Positions 7,437 through 15,984 of a stretch of DNA of 38,105 bases are shown one piece after another. The notes under the pieces were generated by a model. That model saw only the letters and a list, made by a program, of their open reading frames with translations. It ran no database searches and was not told where the DNA came from. How positions within the stretch are numbered: the first letter of the stretch is position 1; each line of letters opens with the position of its first letter. Source of the stretch: Candidatus Kryptoniota bacterium (lineage in GTDB: Bacteria; Bacteroidota; Ignavibacteria; Kryptoniales; JAKASW01). The DNA lies in assembly GCA_024641705.1 (NCBI GenBank), contig JAHECO010000037.1:1-38105 (forward strand). Reading direction: 5' to 3'. Made by a program: the position numbers and the translations under genes.

Positions 7437-10400
7437 ATGCGTCTGACTCAACTGGCGATCAAGCGGCCTGCGTTCATAACGATGGTATTCGTCGCGCTGG
7501 CGGTTCTGGGGATCTATTCGTACAACCAGATGGGGGTCGATCTCCTGCCGAGGATGGACTGGCCGATCGTTTCCGTCGTCACCGTTTATCCGGGTGCGGG
7601 GCCGAGAGAGGTAGAAAATGATGTCTCTAAACCTCTTGAAGACGCGCTCAGCTCTCTGAACAACCTCGACAACATCCGCTCGTATTCGAGGGAGAACGTC
7701 TCGGTGGTAGTCGTCCAATTCTCGTTCAGCACTGACGTCAATACGGCAGCGAACGACGTCCAGAGAAACGTCGACATCGCACGCTCTAAGCTGCCCAAGG
7801 ACGCGGAGGCGCCGCGCGTGCAGAAGGCCGACCTGAACTCCTTCCCGATAGTAAGGATCTCTGCACAGGGTGACATGGAACCGACCGCCTTGTATCAATT
7901 CGTTAAAGACTATATAAAGCCTGCCCTGGAACATGTTCCCGGTGTAGCGACGGTCGAGCTTGTCGGCGGCAGGCAGCGCGAAATAAAGGTGGAGGTCAAC
8001 AACGCGAAACTTCGGGCATGCAATGTCTCTCTCATGCAGGTGGCGCAGGCACTTGCCAGCGACAACCTGGATTTCCCGGCCGGCACGGTCACGGGATCGA
8101 CAAAAGAGTACACCGTTCGACTTTCAGGGAAGTTCCAGAATCTGGGGCAGCTTCGCAACATGGTAATCGCTTCGACATCCCAGGGGGTAGTTCATCTCGG
8201 CGATATTGCCGAAGTCAGGGATTCCTACAAAACGGAGGGACAAACCTACAGCCGCATCAACAGCGATCCTGCGATAGGAATTATCATACAGAAGACTTCC
8301 GATGCAAATTCCGTGAAAACCAGCGACGGTATCCGACAGGAATTGAACAGGCTGGAAGAAGAGTATGCCGGAAGCGGACTCAAGTTTGCCGTGGCGCAGG
8401 ATATCACGCAGTTCACGCGCAACTCGATAAACGAGGTACGCCGGGATCTCGGCCTCGCGATCCTGATGGTGGCAATTACGCTTTTCCTCTTTCTGCACTC
8501 CGTTCGCAATTCGTTCATCGTTCTCCTTTCCATACCGACTTCACTCATAAGCACCTTCGTTTTCATGTATGCCATGGGTTTTACGCTGAATCTTGTCTCC
8601 ATGATGGCGCTGGCACTCGTGATAGGAATACTTGTGGACGATTCGATCGTGGTACTCGAGAATATTCACAGGCATCTCGAACTCGGGGAAGAGAAGCGGA
8701 CCGCGGCGCTCAACGGCCGGAGCGAGATCGGTTTCGCCGCCATCGCAATAACACTTGTCGATGTGGTGGTTTTCCTCCCAATCGCGATGGTCGGGGGACT
8801 CGTGGGGAAAATCTTCCGCGAATTCGGGCTGACGATTGTCGTGTCGACTCTAATTTCCCTTTTCGTCTCGTTCACCCTCACTCCGATGCTGGCTTCGAGA
8901 TGGTCCAGTGTAAAGCACTACTCGGCTGAGAGTGCCGTCGGCAGGCTCATTAACCGGATCGAACGGTACCAGAAGGCCCTGGACGCCGGCTACAGAAGAC
9001 TTCTTGGGTGGGCATTGTCAAGGAGGAAGAGCGTCCTTGCGATCAGCGGCGGGGCGCTGCTGCTCAGTCTGCTCCCGATGCCGCTTCACCTCATCGGCAC
9101 CGAGTTCATGACGCAGCCCGACAGGGGCGAGTTCGCCCTGATAATCGAGATGCCGGTGGGGACGCCCCTGGACAAGACTTACGGTACGCTGGCCAAGATC
9201 GAGAGCCGGCTTAAGGAAGATCCCTCCATCGAGAAGTACTTCAGCACGGTCGGAGTGTCCGAGCAGACCTTCCAGAAATCGACTCAACCTAATCTGGGTC
9301 AGATTCAGATAAAACTCGTTCCCGCATGGGAACGCCGGCTTTCCACAGAGAAGGAAATGGCCCGAGTTAAGGAGATCGCCGACAGCTATCCCGGTGTAAT
9401 TTCAAGAACGAGCGTGATAGGAATGTGGGGTACCGCCAACTATTCGCCGCTTGAAGTTGAGGTCCAGGGAGAAAACCTTCCGCAGGTGGTTGCGGCTTCG
9501 GAGAAGATAGGCGACATCATGCGGAAGACCGACGGCGTTACCGATGTAAAGAGCACGTGGCAGACTGCCCGGCCCGAATTGCAGGTTGTTGTCGACAGGG
9601 AGAAGGCGGCATCTTTCGGATTGACTCTCGGAGATGTCGCCGCGGTACTGCAGACCGCTATACAGGGGGTGGTGGTAACGAAATACAACGACAACGGGAC
9701 AGACTATGATATCAGGCTTCAGCTGGCCGAACGCGACAGGGACCAGGCCTCAGAGCTGCAGAACCTCACATTGATGTCGAGAAGCGGGGGACAGATTTAC
9801 CTGGGCCAGATCGCCGAGGTCATGAGTGGAAACGGCCCGGTAGAGATCGACAGGAAAGACAGGGAACGGCTCGTGACAATCCTCGGGAATCTTACCGGTG
9901 CGAGAAGCCTCGGTGATGCCACCAGAGATATAAGGGCGGGCATAGTTTCGCTCGGTCTTCCTTCGAACATCAAGGTCTTCTTCGGAGGCGACAACGAAAA
10001 CATGTCGGATATGTTCAGCGATATGATGCTTGCCCTCGCGATGGCGATCCTTTTTGTCTACATGATTATGGTGTCTCTGTTTGAATCGTACGCGCATCCG
10101 TTTACGATAATGTTCTCTCTGCCGGTCGCGCTGGTCGGCGGGATGCTGATCCTCTTACTCACCGGCCAGACATTGAACACATTCTCCATGATAGGCGTGA
10201 TCATGTCCATGGGACTCGTGACGAAGAACGCCATTCTGCTCGTCGACTACACCAACACTCTTCGCGCGCGGGGTCACAGCATGGTCGATGCAATTCTCGA
10301 AGCCGGGCCGACAAGGCTGCGGCCGATCGTGATGACTACCGCGACGATGGTCTTCGGGATGCTTCCGCTCGCACTCGGGCTGGGCGCGGGAAGCGAAATC

Positions 10401-10604
10401 CGTCAGAGTATGGCACTGGTCGTCATCGGCGCGCTGATAAGCTCGACACTGCTCACATTGATCCTCGTGCCTGTGATGTACACATATGTCGACGGGTTCA
10501 AGGCGAGGTTCCCCGTCCTTTTTGCGCAGATCAGGTGGTTGTCGTCGATGAAGGGGAAAGCGAGGCCGGCTTCTTCACAGCCTCAGACGGGTTTTGAGAA
10601 GTAG
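7437..10604 (+). CDS. RND multidrug efflux transporter, AcrB/HAE1 type
   Basis: A 1055-residue inner-membrane proton-driven pump with the duplicated RND layout. It has TM1 at the N-terminus (FITMVFVALAVLGIYSYNQ), a large periplasmic porter/docking loop, TM2-6, a second half starting around residue 535 and a second large loop, then TM8-12. The proton-relay residues are present: Asp401-Asp402 in TM4 (LVDDS) and Lys930 in TM10 (LVTKNA). The conserved PTSLISTFVFMY and GPTRLRPIVMTT stretches are also seen. The start ATG is preceded by GAGG at 7-base spacing. It follows the adaptor gene directly. Substrates are probably drugs, bile-like amphiphiles or lipids. No TolC-type gene follows, so the outer-membrane partner must be encoded elsewhere. 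Confidence 0.96.
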   Translation: MRLTQLAIKRPAFITMVFVALAVLGIYSYNQMGVDLLPRMDWPIVSVVTVYPGAGPREVENDVSKPLEDALSSLNNLDNIRSYSRENVSVVVVQFSFSTDVNTAANDVQRNVDIARSKLPKDAEAPRVQKADLNSFPIVRISAQGDMEPTALYQFVKDYIKPALEHVPGVATVELVGGRQREIKVEVNNAKLRACNVSLMQVAQALASDNLDFPAGTVTGSTKEYTVRLSGKFQNLGQLRNMVIASTSQGVVHLGDIAEVRDSYKTEGQTYSRINSDPAIGIIIQKTSDANSVKTSDGIRQELNRLEEEYAGSGLKFAVAQDITQFTRNSINEVRRDLGLAILMVAITLFLFLHSVRNSFIVLLSIPTSLISTFVFMYAMGFTLNLVSMMALALVIGILVDDSIVVLENIHRHLELGEEKRTAALNGRSEIGFAAIAITLVDVVVFLPIAMVGGLVGKIFREFGLTIVVSTLISLFVSFTLTPMLASRWSSVKHYSAESAVGRLINRIERYQKALDAGYRRLLGWALSRRKSVLAISGGALLLSLLPMPLHLIGTEFMTQPDRGEFALIIEMPVGTPLDKTYGTLAKIESRLKEDPSIEKYFSTVGVSEQTFQKSTQPNLGQIQIKLVPAWERRLSTEKEMARVKEIADSYPGVISRTSVIGMWGTANYSPLEVEVQGENLPQVVAASEKIGDIMRKTDGVTDVKSTWQTARPELQVVVDREKAASFGLTLGDVAAVLQTAIQGVVVTKYNDNGTDYDIRLQLAERDRDQASELQNLTLMSRSGGQIYLGQIAEVMSGNGPVEIDRKDRERLVTILGNLTGARSLGDATRDIRAGIVSLGLPSNIKVFFGGDNENMSDMFSDMMLALAMAILFVYMIMVSLFESYAHPFTIMFSLPVALVGGMLILLLTGQTLNTFSMIGVIMSMGLVTKNAILLVDYTNTLRARGHSMVDAILEAGPTRLRPIVMTTATMVFGMLPLALGLGAGSEIRQSMALVVIGALISSTLLTLILVPVMYTYVDGFKARFPVLFAQIRWLSSMKGKARPASSQPQTGFEK

Positions 10605-10688
10605 TCAGGACAGAGATACCCGCTGCCGGAAATGCCGGGCTAACAGACGTAGCCGATGTTGAATGCGATGCCCCTCGGTGGGGAAGGA

Positions 10689-10835
10689 TTACCCGTAAAT
10701 GTTCTGTTCGTCGAACTCTTGGACGAAGAAGCTCTTCCCATTCTTCGAAGGTTTACCACTAAGCAGCGCGAAAACGAATATGATGGCTGCTACGGGCAGG
10801 AAGAGTAATCCAATGACTTTAACGAGTCTGCTCAT
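10689..10835 (-). CDS. possible 48-residue single-pass membrane peptide
   Basis: A small minus-strand frame runs from ATG at 10835-10833 to TAA at 10691-10689. It encodes 48 residues: a short basic N-terminus (MSRLVKVIG), one hydrophobic span (about residues 8-26, LLFLPVAAIIFVFALL) and a polar tail ending in FDEQNIYG. This is the layout of small bitopic membrane proteins. The upstream sequence has only a weak AGAA ribosome-site candidate and an AT-rich TAAAAT. No family was recognised. It lies alone and opposite to the RND and GT genes, so its function is unknown. It could also be a chance frame. Confidence 0.35.
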   Translation of the reverse strand: MSRLVKVIGLLFLPVAAIIFVFALLSGKPSKNGKSFFVQEFDEQNIYG

Positions 10836-11129
10836 GATTCTTGTCGGATCTTTATTTTAGACTGGTCGGAAATTGAACCGAATGGGTCTAACCTGACCGC
10901 TTGTGTACCACTAAACAGATAGTTAATTTTTCGGTTCCTCTTCATGCCGAAATTTATTACCATTTCTTTCCCAAATCAAGATTATCGTGCATAATTGGGT
11001 TGTATCGTGTGGTTTCTGTGCACGCGCGCACACTTCCACTGCGCTTCCATTCCCGCCCCCTGGGGTGGCCAATCTCGTTGCATTTTTGCATTGCTGACGG
11101 TATTTTTCTAAGAAACGATTGGTCATGCG
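10836..11129. other. intergenic region before the glycosyltransferase operon
   Basis: About 290 AT-richer bases without a clear gene. They hold the inverted repeat TGTGC-N6-GCACA (11017-11032) and a CCCCCTGGGG block near 11057. A weak promoter candidate, TTGCAT (11078-11083) then 17 bases and TATTTT (11101-11106), lies 24 bases before the GT2 start. The GT2 start has no clear Shine-Dalgarno site. None of these elements is strong. Confidence 0.35.
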
Positions 11130-12128
11130 ATGAGCGATAACTATCAAAAGCCGAATGAAGAACATAGTCAAAGACAGTTCAGGGACAGGCCTCCCAAAAG
11201 GATCGACGTCTCGGTCGTAGTTCCGCTCTACAATGAAGAGCAGTCGCTTATGCCTCTTTCGCTCGGCATTCGTGACGCGCTCGACAGGATGAACGTTACC
11301 TACGAGGTGATCTTTGTGGATGACGGCTCGACCGACAATTCCATAAAAGTCCTCAGGGAGATCCACCGCAAGAACAGACGGTACAAGTTCATAAGTTTCA
11401 GACGGAACTACGGCAAGTCCGCAGCCCTGTCTGTCGGATTCCAGCATGCGGTGGGGCGCATTATCGTCACGATGGACGGCGACCTTCAGGACGATCCGAA
11501 CGAGATACCCCGTCTCATAGACAAACTTGAGGCGGGATATGATCTCGTGAACGGATGGAAAAAGAAGAGACACGATCCCATCTCCAAGACCATCCCATCG
11601 AAGCTGTTCAACTACACGACGTCCGTAATGATAGGGATAAAGCTCCGCGACTTCAACTCGGGGCTGAAAGCGTACAGACGGGAAGTCGTGCAGGACATAA
11701 AAGTCTACGGTGAAATGCACCGATTCCTCCCGGTGTTCGCTCACTGGGCAGGATACAAAGTCGCCGAAATACCGGTCGTCCACCATCCGAGAAAGTACGG
11801 GAAGACGAAATTCGGAGCGAACCGCTTCTGGCATGGACTGCTGGATCTCCTCACGGTTATCTTCACGACGAGGTACAGCAAGCGTCCGCTCCATTTCTTC
11901 GGTATAATCGGCCTCCTGTCGTTCCTTCTCGGCCTCGCCATCGACCTGGAGCTGACTGTCGAGTGGTTCCTGGGGAAGACCGCAATAAGCAACAGGCCGT
12001 TGTTCACCGCGGGTGTCCTGCTGATTATTGTGGGCGTACAATTCGTTTCCATCGGGCTGCTGGGTGAAATGATTACAAGGACAAACAAGGTCGAAGAATA
12101 CGTGATCAAAGAAAAGGTATTCAACTAA
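11130..12128 (+). CDS. Glycosyltransferase family 2, polyprenyl-phosphate sugar transferase type
   Basis: A 332-residue protein with a GT-A catalytic domain: VVVPLYNEEQSL at the nucleotide-binding strand, the VDDGSTD motif, and TMDGDLQDDP carrying the metal-binding DXD-like acids. The FRRNYGKSAAL segment and the HHPRKYGKTKFG stretch are typical of DPM1/ArnC-like enzymes. Two C-terminal membrane helices (about 250-270 and 285-310) follow, as in ArnC and GtrB. Such enzymes move a sugar from a nucleotide donor to undecaprenyl phosphate on the cytoplasmic face. This would supply the lipid-linked donor used by the GT-C protein encoded three genes downstream; that link is inferred. It is the first gene of a six-gene operon. 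Confidence 0.92.
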   Translation: MSDNYQKPNEEHSQRQFRDRPPKRIDVSVVVPLYNEEQSLMPLSLGIRDALDRMNVTYEVIFVDDGSTDNSIKVLREIHRKNRRYKFISFRRNYGKSAALSVGFQHAVGRIIVTMDGDLQDDPNEIPRLIDKLEAGYDLVNGWKKKRHDPISKTIPSKLFNYTTSVMIGIKLRDFNSGLKAYRREVVQDIKVYGEMHRFLPVFAHWAGYKVAEIPVVHHPRKYGKTKFGANRFWHGLLDLLTVIFTTRYSKRPLHFFGIIGLLSFLLGLAIDLELTVEWFLGKTAISNRPLFTAGVLLIIVGVQFVSIGLLGEMITRTNKVEEYVIKEKVFN

Positions 12129-12132
12129 GAAC

Positions 12133-13245
12133 GTGGCCGGGGAAGATAGAAGCGTCGTCAAGGTTGATTGCAGGCACTACAGGGGTTACATCCCGTGTAA
12201 ACCTCATAAGCTTCACGGAGTCCATTGCGCCGATTGCAGATTTTACGAACCGGTAACGGAGAGATTCCTTATAATAAAGTTGGGAGCCCTCGGGGACGTG
12301 ATCCGGACGACTCCGCTTGTCAGGAAAATCAGGGCACTCCATCCGCAGGCCGAAATATGGTGGCTGACGCTAACTCCCGATTTTCTCCCGGACGAAGTGG
12401 ACCGCAAACTGAAATTCAACCTGTCTTCGATTCTCCAGATAGAAGAGACGGAGTTCGATTACCTGTTCAGTCTTGATAAGGATTATGAAGCGGCTGCCCT
12501 CGCCAACCGGGTGAACGCGAGAGTGAAGCGAGGGTTCCTGCTCAAAGATGGGAAGACGGCACCGGCCGACGAATTGGCCTACAGGAAGTATCTCACCGGA
12601 GTCTTCGACGACGTGAACAAGGCGAACACGCAGAGTTATCCTGAAGAAATTTTCGAGATATGCGGCTTCACTTTCGGAGGAGAAAAATACATGCTCCCGA
12701 ATTTCGACTCGGACGGATATACATGGGATATCGACTCGCCGGGTCAGGTTGTCGGGCTGAACACCGGTTGCGGCGGAAGGTGGACAAGCCGCCTCTGGGC
12801 CGAAGAGCGGTGGGCCGATGTGGCGAAAGGTTTGATTTCGAGGGGGCACAAGGTCATCCTGCTCGGCGGTGAGCAGGAAGACGAGAGGAACAAGAGAATC
12901 GCTGCATTGAGCGGAGCTGACTATCTCGGTTTCTTTCCGTTGCGACAGTTCGTCAACCTTGTCGACCAGGTCGACCTTGTAGTCACGGGCGTGACGATGG
13001 GGATGCACATTGCCATCGGGCTGAATAAGAAAATCGTGCTGATAAACAACATCTTCAACAGGAACGAGTTCGAGTTGTACGGACTCGGCAAGATAGTGGA
13101 GCCCGACAAGGAGTGCCGGTGTTTCTTCATGCCGAAATGTGTCAATAGGGATTATTTCTGTCTCGATCATCTCCCATCCGAAAAGGTCCTCGATGCAGTG
13201 CTGGAAGTGATGGAGCTTCCCACCTTGGCAGCTCCCGCTAAATGA
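12133..13245 (+). CDS. Glycosyltransferase family 9 (heptosyltransferase-like) with Cys clusters
   Basis: A 370-residue GT-B enzyme of the heptosyltransferase family. It has the family N-terminal strand LIIKLGALGDVIRTTPLV at about 46-63, the nucleotide-sugar site near LNTGCGGRWTSRLW, HKVILLGGEQED and a DLVVTGVTMGMHIAIGL motif. It adds a Cys-rich N-terminal extension (Cys13, Cys22, Cys32, Cys35) and a second Cys group near the C-terminus (Cys328, 330, 336, 343). Together these suggest a structural metal site or disulphides. The start is GTG at 12133, four bases after the GT2 stop, with a weak ribosome site. Its stop overlaps the next start (ATGA). It probably adds a heptose or other sugar to a surface glycan or lipooligosaccharide; the acceptor is unknown. 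Confidence 0.9.
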   Translation: MAGEDRSVVKVDCRHYRGYIPCKPHKLHGVHCADCRFYEPVTERFLIIKLGALGDVIRTTPLVRKIRALHPQAEIWWLTLTPDFLPDEVDRKLKFNLSSILQIEETEFDYLFSLDKDYEAAALANRVNARVKRGFLLKDGKTAPADELAYRKYLTGVFDDVNKANTQSYPEEIFEICGFTFGGEKYMLPNFDSDGYTWDIDSPGQVVGLNTGCGGRWTSRLWAEERWADVAKGLISRGHKVILLGGEQEDERNKRIAALSGADYLGFFPLRQFVNLVDQVDLVVTGVTMGMHIAIGLNKKIVLINNIFNRNEFELYGLGKIVEPDKECRCFFMPKCVNRDYFCLDHLPSEKVLDAVLEVMELPTLAAPAK

Positions 13246-14387
13246 AGATTGCGATAGTAAGCACGGCTTTTCCGCTGCGCGGCGGAATCGCGCACTATGT
13301 TTCTCTCCTTCGCAGTCACCTGGCGCCACGTCACAGCGTGTCGGTGATTACCTTCAAACGGCAATACCCCAAGCTTCTCTTCCCTGGAAAGTCGCAGGAT
13401 GAGAAGGGAGAGCTGACAGGCGAGCAGCCGAATCCCCGGATCGTCGATACGCTTAATCCTCTGACATGGTTCAAGGCGGGCAGAATGGCTGCGAAACTGA
13501 ATCCCGACCTCCTGATCTTCAAGTACTGGATGCCGTTCTTCGCCCCGGCGTTCGGCACAATCGCGAGAGTGACGAAGAAGAGATCCGGGTGCAGGGTCCT
13601 CTTCATCTGTGACAACGTACTTCCGCATGAGCGGACACCTGTGGACAGGATGCTGACGAAGTGGGCGTTGAAAGCGGGGGACAGTTTCATTGTCCAATCG
13701 AAATCTGTAGAGAAGGATCTCCTTCAGTTATTCGACTCGCCTCGTTACAGGCTTGTGCCTCACCCTGTGTACGAGATATTCGGAAAAGGTATTGGCAAAG
13801 CGGAAGCCAGAAAGAAACTCGGGCTTGGGGAGGATCGGAAGGTCGTGCTCTTTTTCGGCTACGTCAGGAAGTACAAGGGACTTCACGTCCTCCTCGACGC
13901 CGTCAAACAGACGCTCGCCTCGATGGACCTGACACTCCTGGTGGCCGGCGAGTTTTACGAAGACGAACGTCCGTACCGTGGGCAGATAGAGCGGTTGGGC
14001 ATTTCTGAGAATGTGAGAATCTTCTCCGACTACATTCCCAATGAGGAGGTCCCGACTTATTTCTCTGCCTCGGATGCGGTGGTTCTTCCGTATATAGATG
14101 CGACACAAAGCGGCATTGCGCAGATAGCCTATAATTTTAACAGGCCTGTCATAACTACCGATGTCGGCGGCCTTTCCGAGGTGGTTCTCGACGGGAAGAC
14201 GGGACTTGTCGTCCGCCCGAACTCTTCCGGTGAACTGGCATCCGCTCTCGTACGGTTCTTCACCGAGAATCTTGCGGAACGTTTTACGGCAGGAGTATCC
14301 GAACAAAAGAAATTATACTCGTGGGACAACCTCGTGAACGCCATCGAAGAGCTGGCGGGTGGATCGACAGAACGAAAGGTCGGATGA
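13242..14387 (+). CDS. Glycosyltransferase family 4 (GT-B)
   Basis: A 381-residue cytoplasmic GT-B glycosyltransferase. The N-terminal acceptor domain starts MKIAIVSTAFPLRGGIAHYV, with the glycine-rich loop. The C-terminal donor domain has KVVLFFGYVRKYKGLHVLLDA and VRIFSDYIPNEEVPTYF. The usual EX7E region appears as an altered form in YIDATQSGIAQIAYNFNRPVI, with Gln-Ser in place of the common Glu-Gly. It then has TTDVGGLSEVV and GKTGLVV. Its ATG overlaps the GT9 stop, so translation is likely coupled. It would extend the same glycan as its neighbours. Donor and linkage cannot be read from sequence. Confidence 0.92.
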   Translation: MKIAIVSTAFPLRGGIAHYVSLLRSHLAPRHSVSVITFKRQYPKLLFPGKSQDEKGELTGEQPNPRIVDTLNPLTWFKAGRMAAKLNPDLLIFKYWMPFFAPAFGTIARVTKKRSGCRVLFICDNVLPHERTPVDRMLTKWALKAGDSFIVQSKSVEKDLLQLFDSPRYRLVPHPVYEIFGKGIGKAEARKKLGLGEDRKVVLFFGYVRKYKGLHVLLDAVKQTLASMDLTLLVAGEFYEDERPYRGQIERLGISENVRIFSDYIPNEEVPTYFSASDAVVLPYIDATQSGIAQIAYNFNRPVITTDVGGLSEVVLDGKTGLVVRPNSSGELASALVRFFTENLAERFTAGVSEQKKLYSWDNLVNAIEELAGGSTERKVG

Positions 14388-14409
14388 CACGCGGCCGAAG
14401 GGAGACTTT

Positions 14410-15984
14410 GTGAACACGAGTGAAACGGGAAACGGACCGAAGCTTCTTCATCAGGTGGAGCAGATCTACGAATCGAAGTATTTTTCCATTGCCTTTGCGC
14501 TGATCTTCCTTCTGATTATGACCGTTCTCGCATTGGTATTCCACAAAGTAGGGGGTTTTGGAGTGGAGACCGATTTCTACTGGGGATATGCGCCGGAGGC
14601 AAAGGCATTTCTTCACGGCAAGATAACGATCGATGCCTTCCATGGCCCTCTTTATCCGTGGCTGCTTGCTCTCGTCGCCAGGGCTATTGGAGACCTTTTC
14701 ACGTCGGGGGTTCTGATTTCAGTTTTCTCCGCCTCGGTCACAGTGTATTTCGTTTTCGAGATCATGAAATCTCTGTTCTCCTCCGATGTAGCGTTCGCAG
14801 CCACGGTTCTTGTTGCGGTAAACAAGAGCTTCGTGGAGTATAGCTACACGGCTGGAACCGACATGGTTTTCGTGGCTCTTTCGATGGCGGGCTTGTTTCT
14901 GCTTTTCAGGAAACCCACTATCACCGCGGTGGAGCTCGCCCTGTCCGCCTTATTTGCGGCGTGTGCGTACCTCGTCAGATACAACGGACTTGTCTTCCTG
15001 GTCGCGATTCCACTTGTTCTTGTTGTCGCCTCGGTAGAAATCAAAGGGATGAAGAAATATATCGCGGCCCTCACGTGGGCGAGTGTGTTCATCGTGGTCG
15101 CGGCAGCATGGGCTATTTACCTGAAGCTTCACGTCGGGAGCTTTGTCTACGATAAGAACTACCAGAACATTGCCTACGAACTCTTTGCAAAGGGAAAGAT
15201 GACCTGGGACCAATTCTGGTTTCAGTCTTCTCACAGGTACACATCTTACATGGATGTGATACTGGGGGCTCCCGTCGCGTTTGCCGGAATGCTCGCACGG
15301 AACGCCGGCATTCACCTCTTCGGCGATGTCTCGAGGCTGAATAATATTGTCGTAGGAGTTCCAGCGCTCGTCGGTTTTGTGTTCTTTGCCCTTTCAAAGC
15401 CGGGACGGAGGCAGGCGGGGTTTGCGGCGATATTTGTCCTCTTCTTCTGTGTGCTGCTGACGGTCTACTATGCCGAACGGTTTTCTCTTCTGCTTATTCC
15501 GCTCTATTCTTTCGCGGCCGTTTTCGCATTCAAAGCGATTGCGAGCCGCCTGCGCCTGAAACGGAATGCGGTCGTGCTGGTCAACGTTCTCGTCGCCGGC
15601 CTCATAGCGATATCGTACGCGGATTCGTTCGCGTTCAATTCGGGACAGATCGACGCGGGCCCGAAAGACATGCTCCTGATCCGAAACTGGTTTCATAAGG
15701 AGTATGGAGATAAATATGACGGTAGCTTGTTGGCGGCGAGAAAGCCGCACTTGGCTCACCTCCTTAAGATGAGACTCTACGAGTTTCCGATGGTCGACAG
15801 CTACGATTCGCTTATGAGTACCCTTCGCCGCGACAGCGTGAAGTTTCTCTATTACGGCGATTTCGAGGAGCGATTCAGACCGCAGTTCTTCAACCTTTTC
15901 AACATCGACACGGCGCACGCGGGATTGAAACCTCTGTGCATAACCCGGACTCCGCCTGCGGTTTTGTACGAGCTGACAAAATGA
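14410..15984 (+). CDS. Membrane GT-C glycosyltransferase (PMT/ArnT-like)
   Basis: An integral membrane protein of 524 residues with about ten or eleven hydrophobic helices. The first periplasmic loop has an acidic motif, GVETDFYWGYAPEAKAF, and an HGPLYPW segment, as in GT39/ArnT and related GT-C enzymes that use polyprenyl-phosphate sugars. The soluble C-terminal end (about 430-524) faces the periplasm by the usual topology. I chose GTG at 14410 because GGGAG lies 5 bases upstream. An earlier in-frame GTG at 14359 would overlap the GT4 gene and has no such site. The GT2 enzyme encoded upstream could make its lipid-linked donor. The acceptor is unknown. Confidence 0.85.
   Translation: MNTSETGNGPKLLHQVEQIYESKYFSIAFALIFLLIMTVLALVFHKVGGFGVETDFYWGYAPEAKAFLHGKITIDAFHGPLYPWLLALVARAIGDLFTSGVLISVFSASVTVYFVFEIMKSLFSSDVAFAATVLVAVNKSFVEYSYTAGTDMVFVALSMAGLFLLFRKPTITAVELALSALFAACAYLVRYNGLVFLVAIPLVLVVASVEIKGMKKYIAALTWASVFIVVAAAWAIYLKLHVGSFVYDKNYQNIAYELFAKGKMTWDQFWFQSSHRYTSYMDVILGAPVAFAGMLARNAGIHLFGDVSRLNNIVVGVPALVGFVFFALSKPGRRQAGFAAIFVLFFCVLLTVYYAERFSLLLIPLYSFAAVFAFKAIASRLRLKRNAVVLVNVLVAGLIAISYADSFAFNSGQIDAGPKDMLLIRNWFHKEYGDKYDGSLLAARKPHLAHLLKMRLYEFPMVDSYDSLMSTLRRDSVKFLYYGDFEERFRPQFFNLFNIDTAHAGLKPLCITRTPPAVLYELTK

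Noticed and set aside
7236-7934. 232-residue minus-strand reading frame across the adaptor-pump junction
   Set aside because: It is antisense to two well-supported genes, is arginine-rich and low in structure, and has no start signal.
10660-10690. Terminator after the RND gene (CCCC-TCGGT-GGGG)
   Set aside because: The stem is only four pairs and no T-run follows.
10923-12161. 412-residue minus-strand reading frame opposite the GT2 gene
   Set aside because: The plus strand carries an unmistakable GT2 enzyme. The antisense translation has no motif and its start lies inside the next gene.
12370-13329. 319-residue minus-strand reading frame opposite the GT9 gene
   Set aside because: Antisense to a clear glycosyltransferase, with no domain and no ribosome site.
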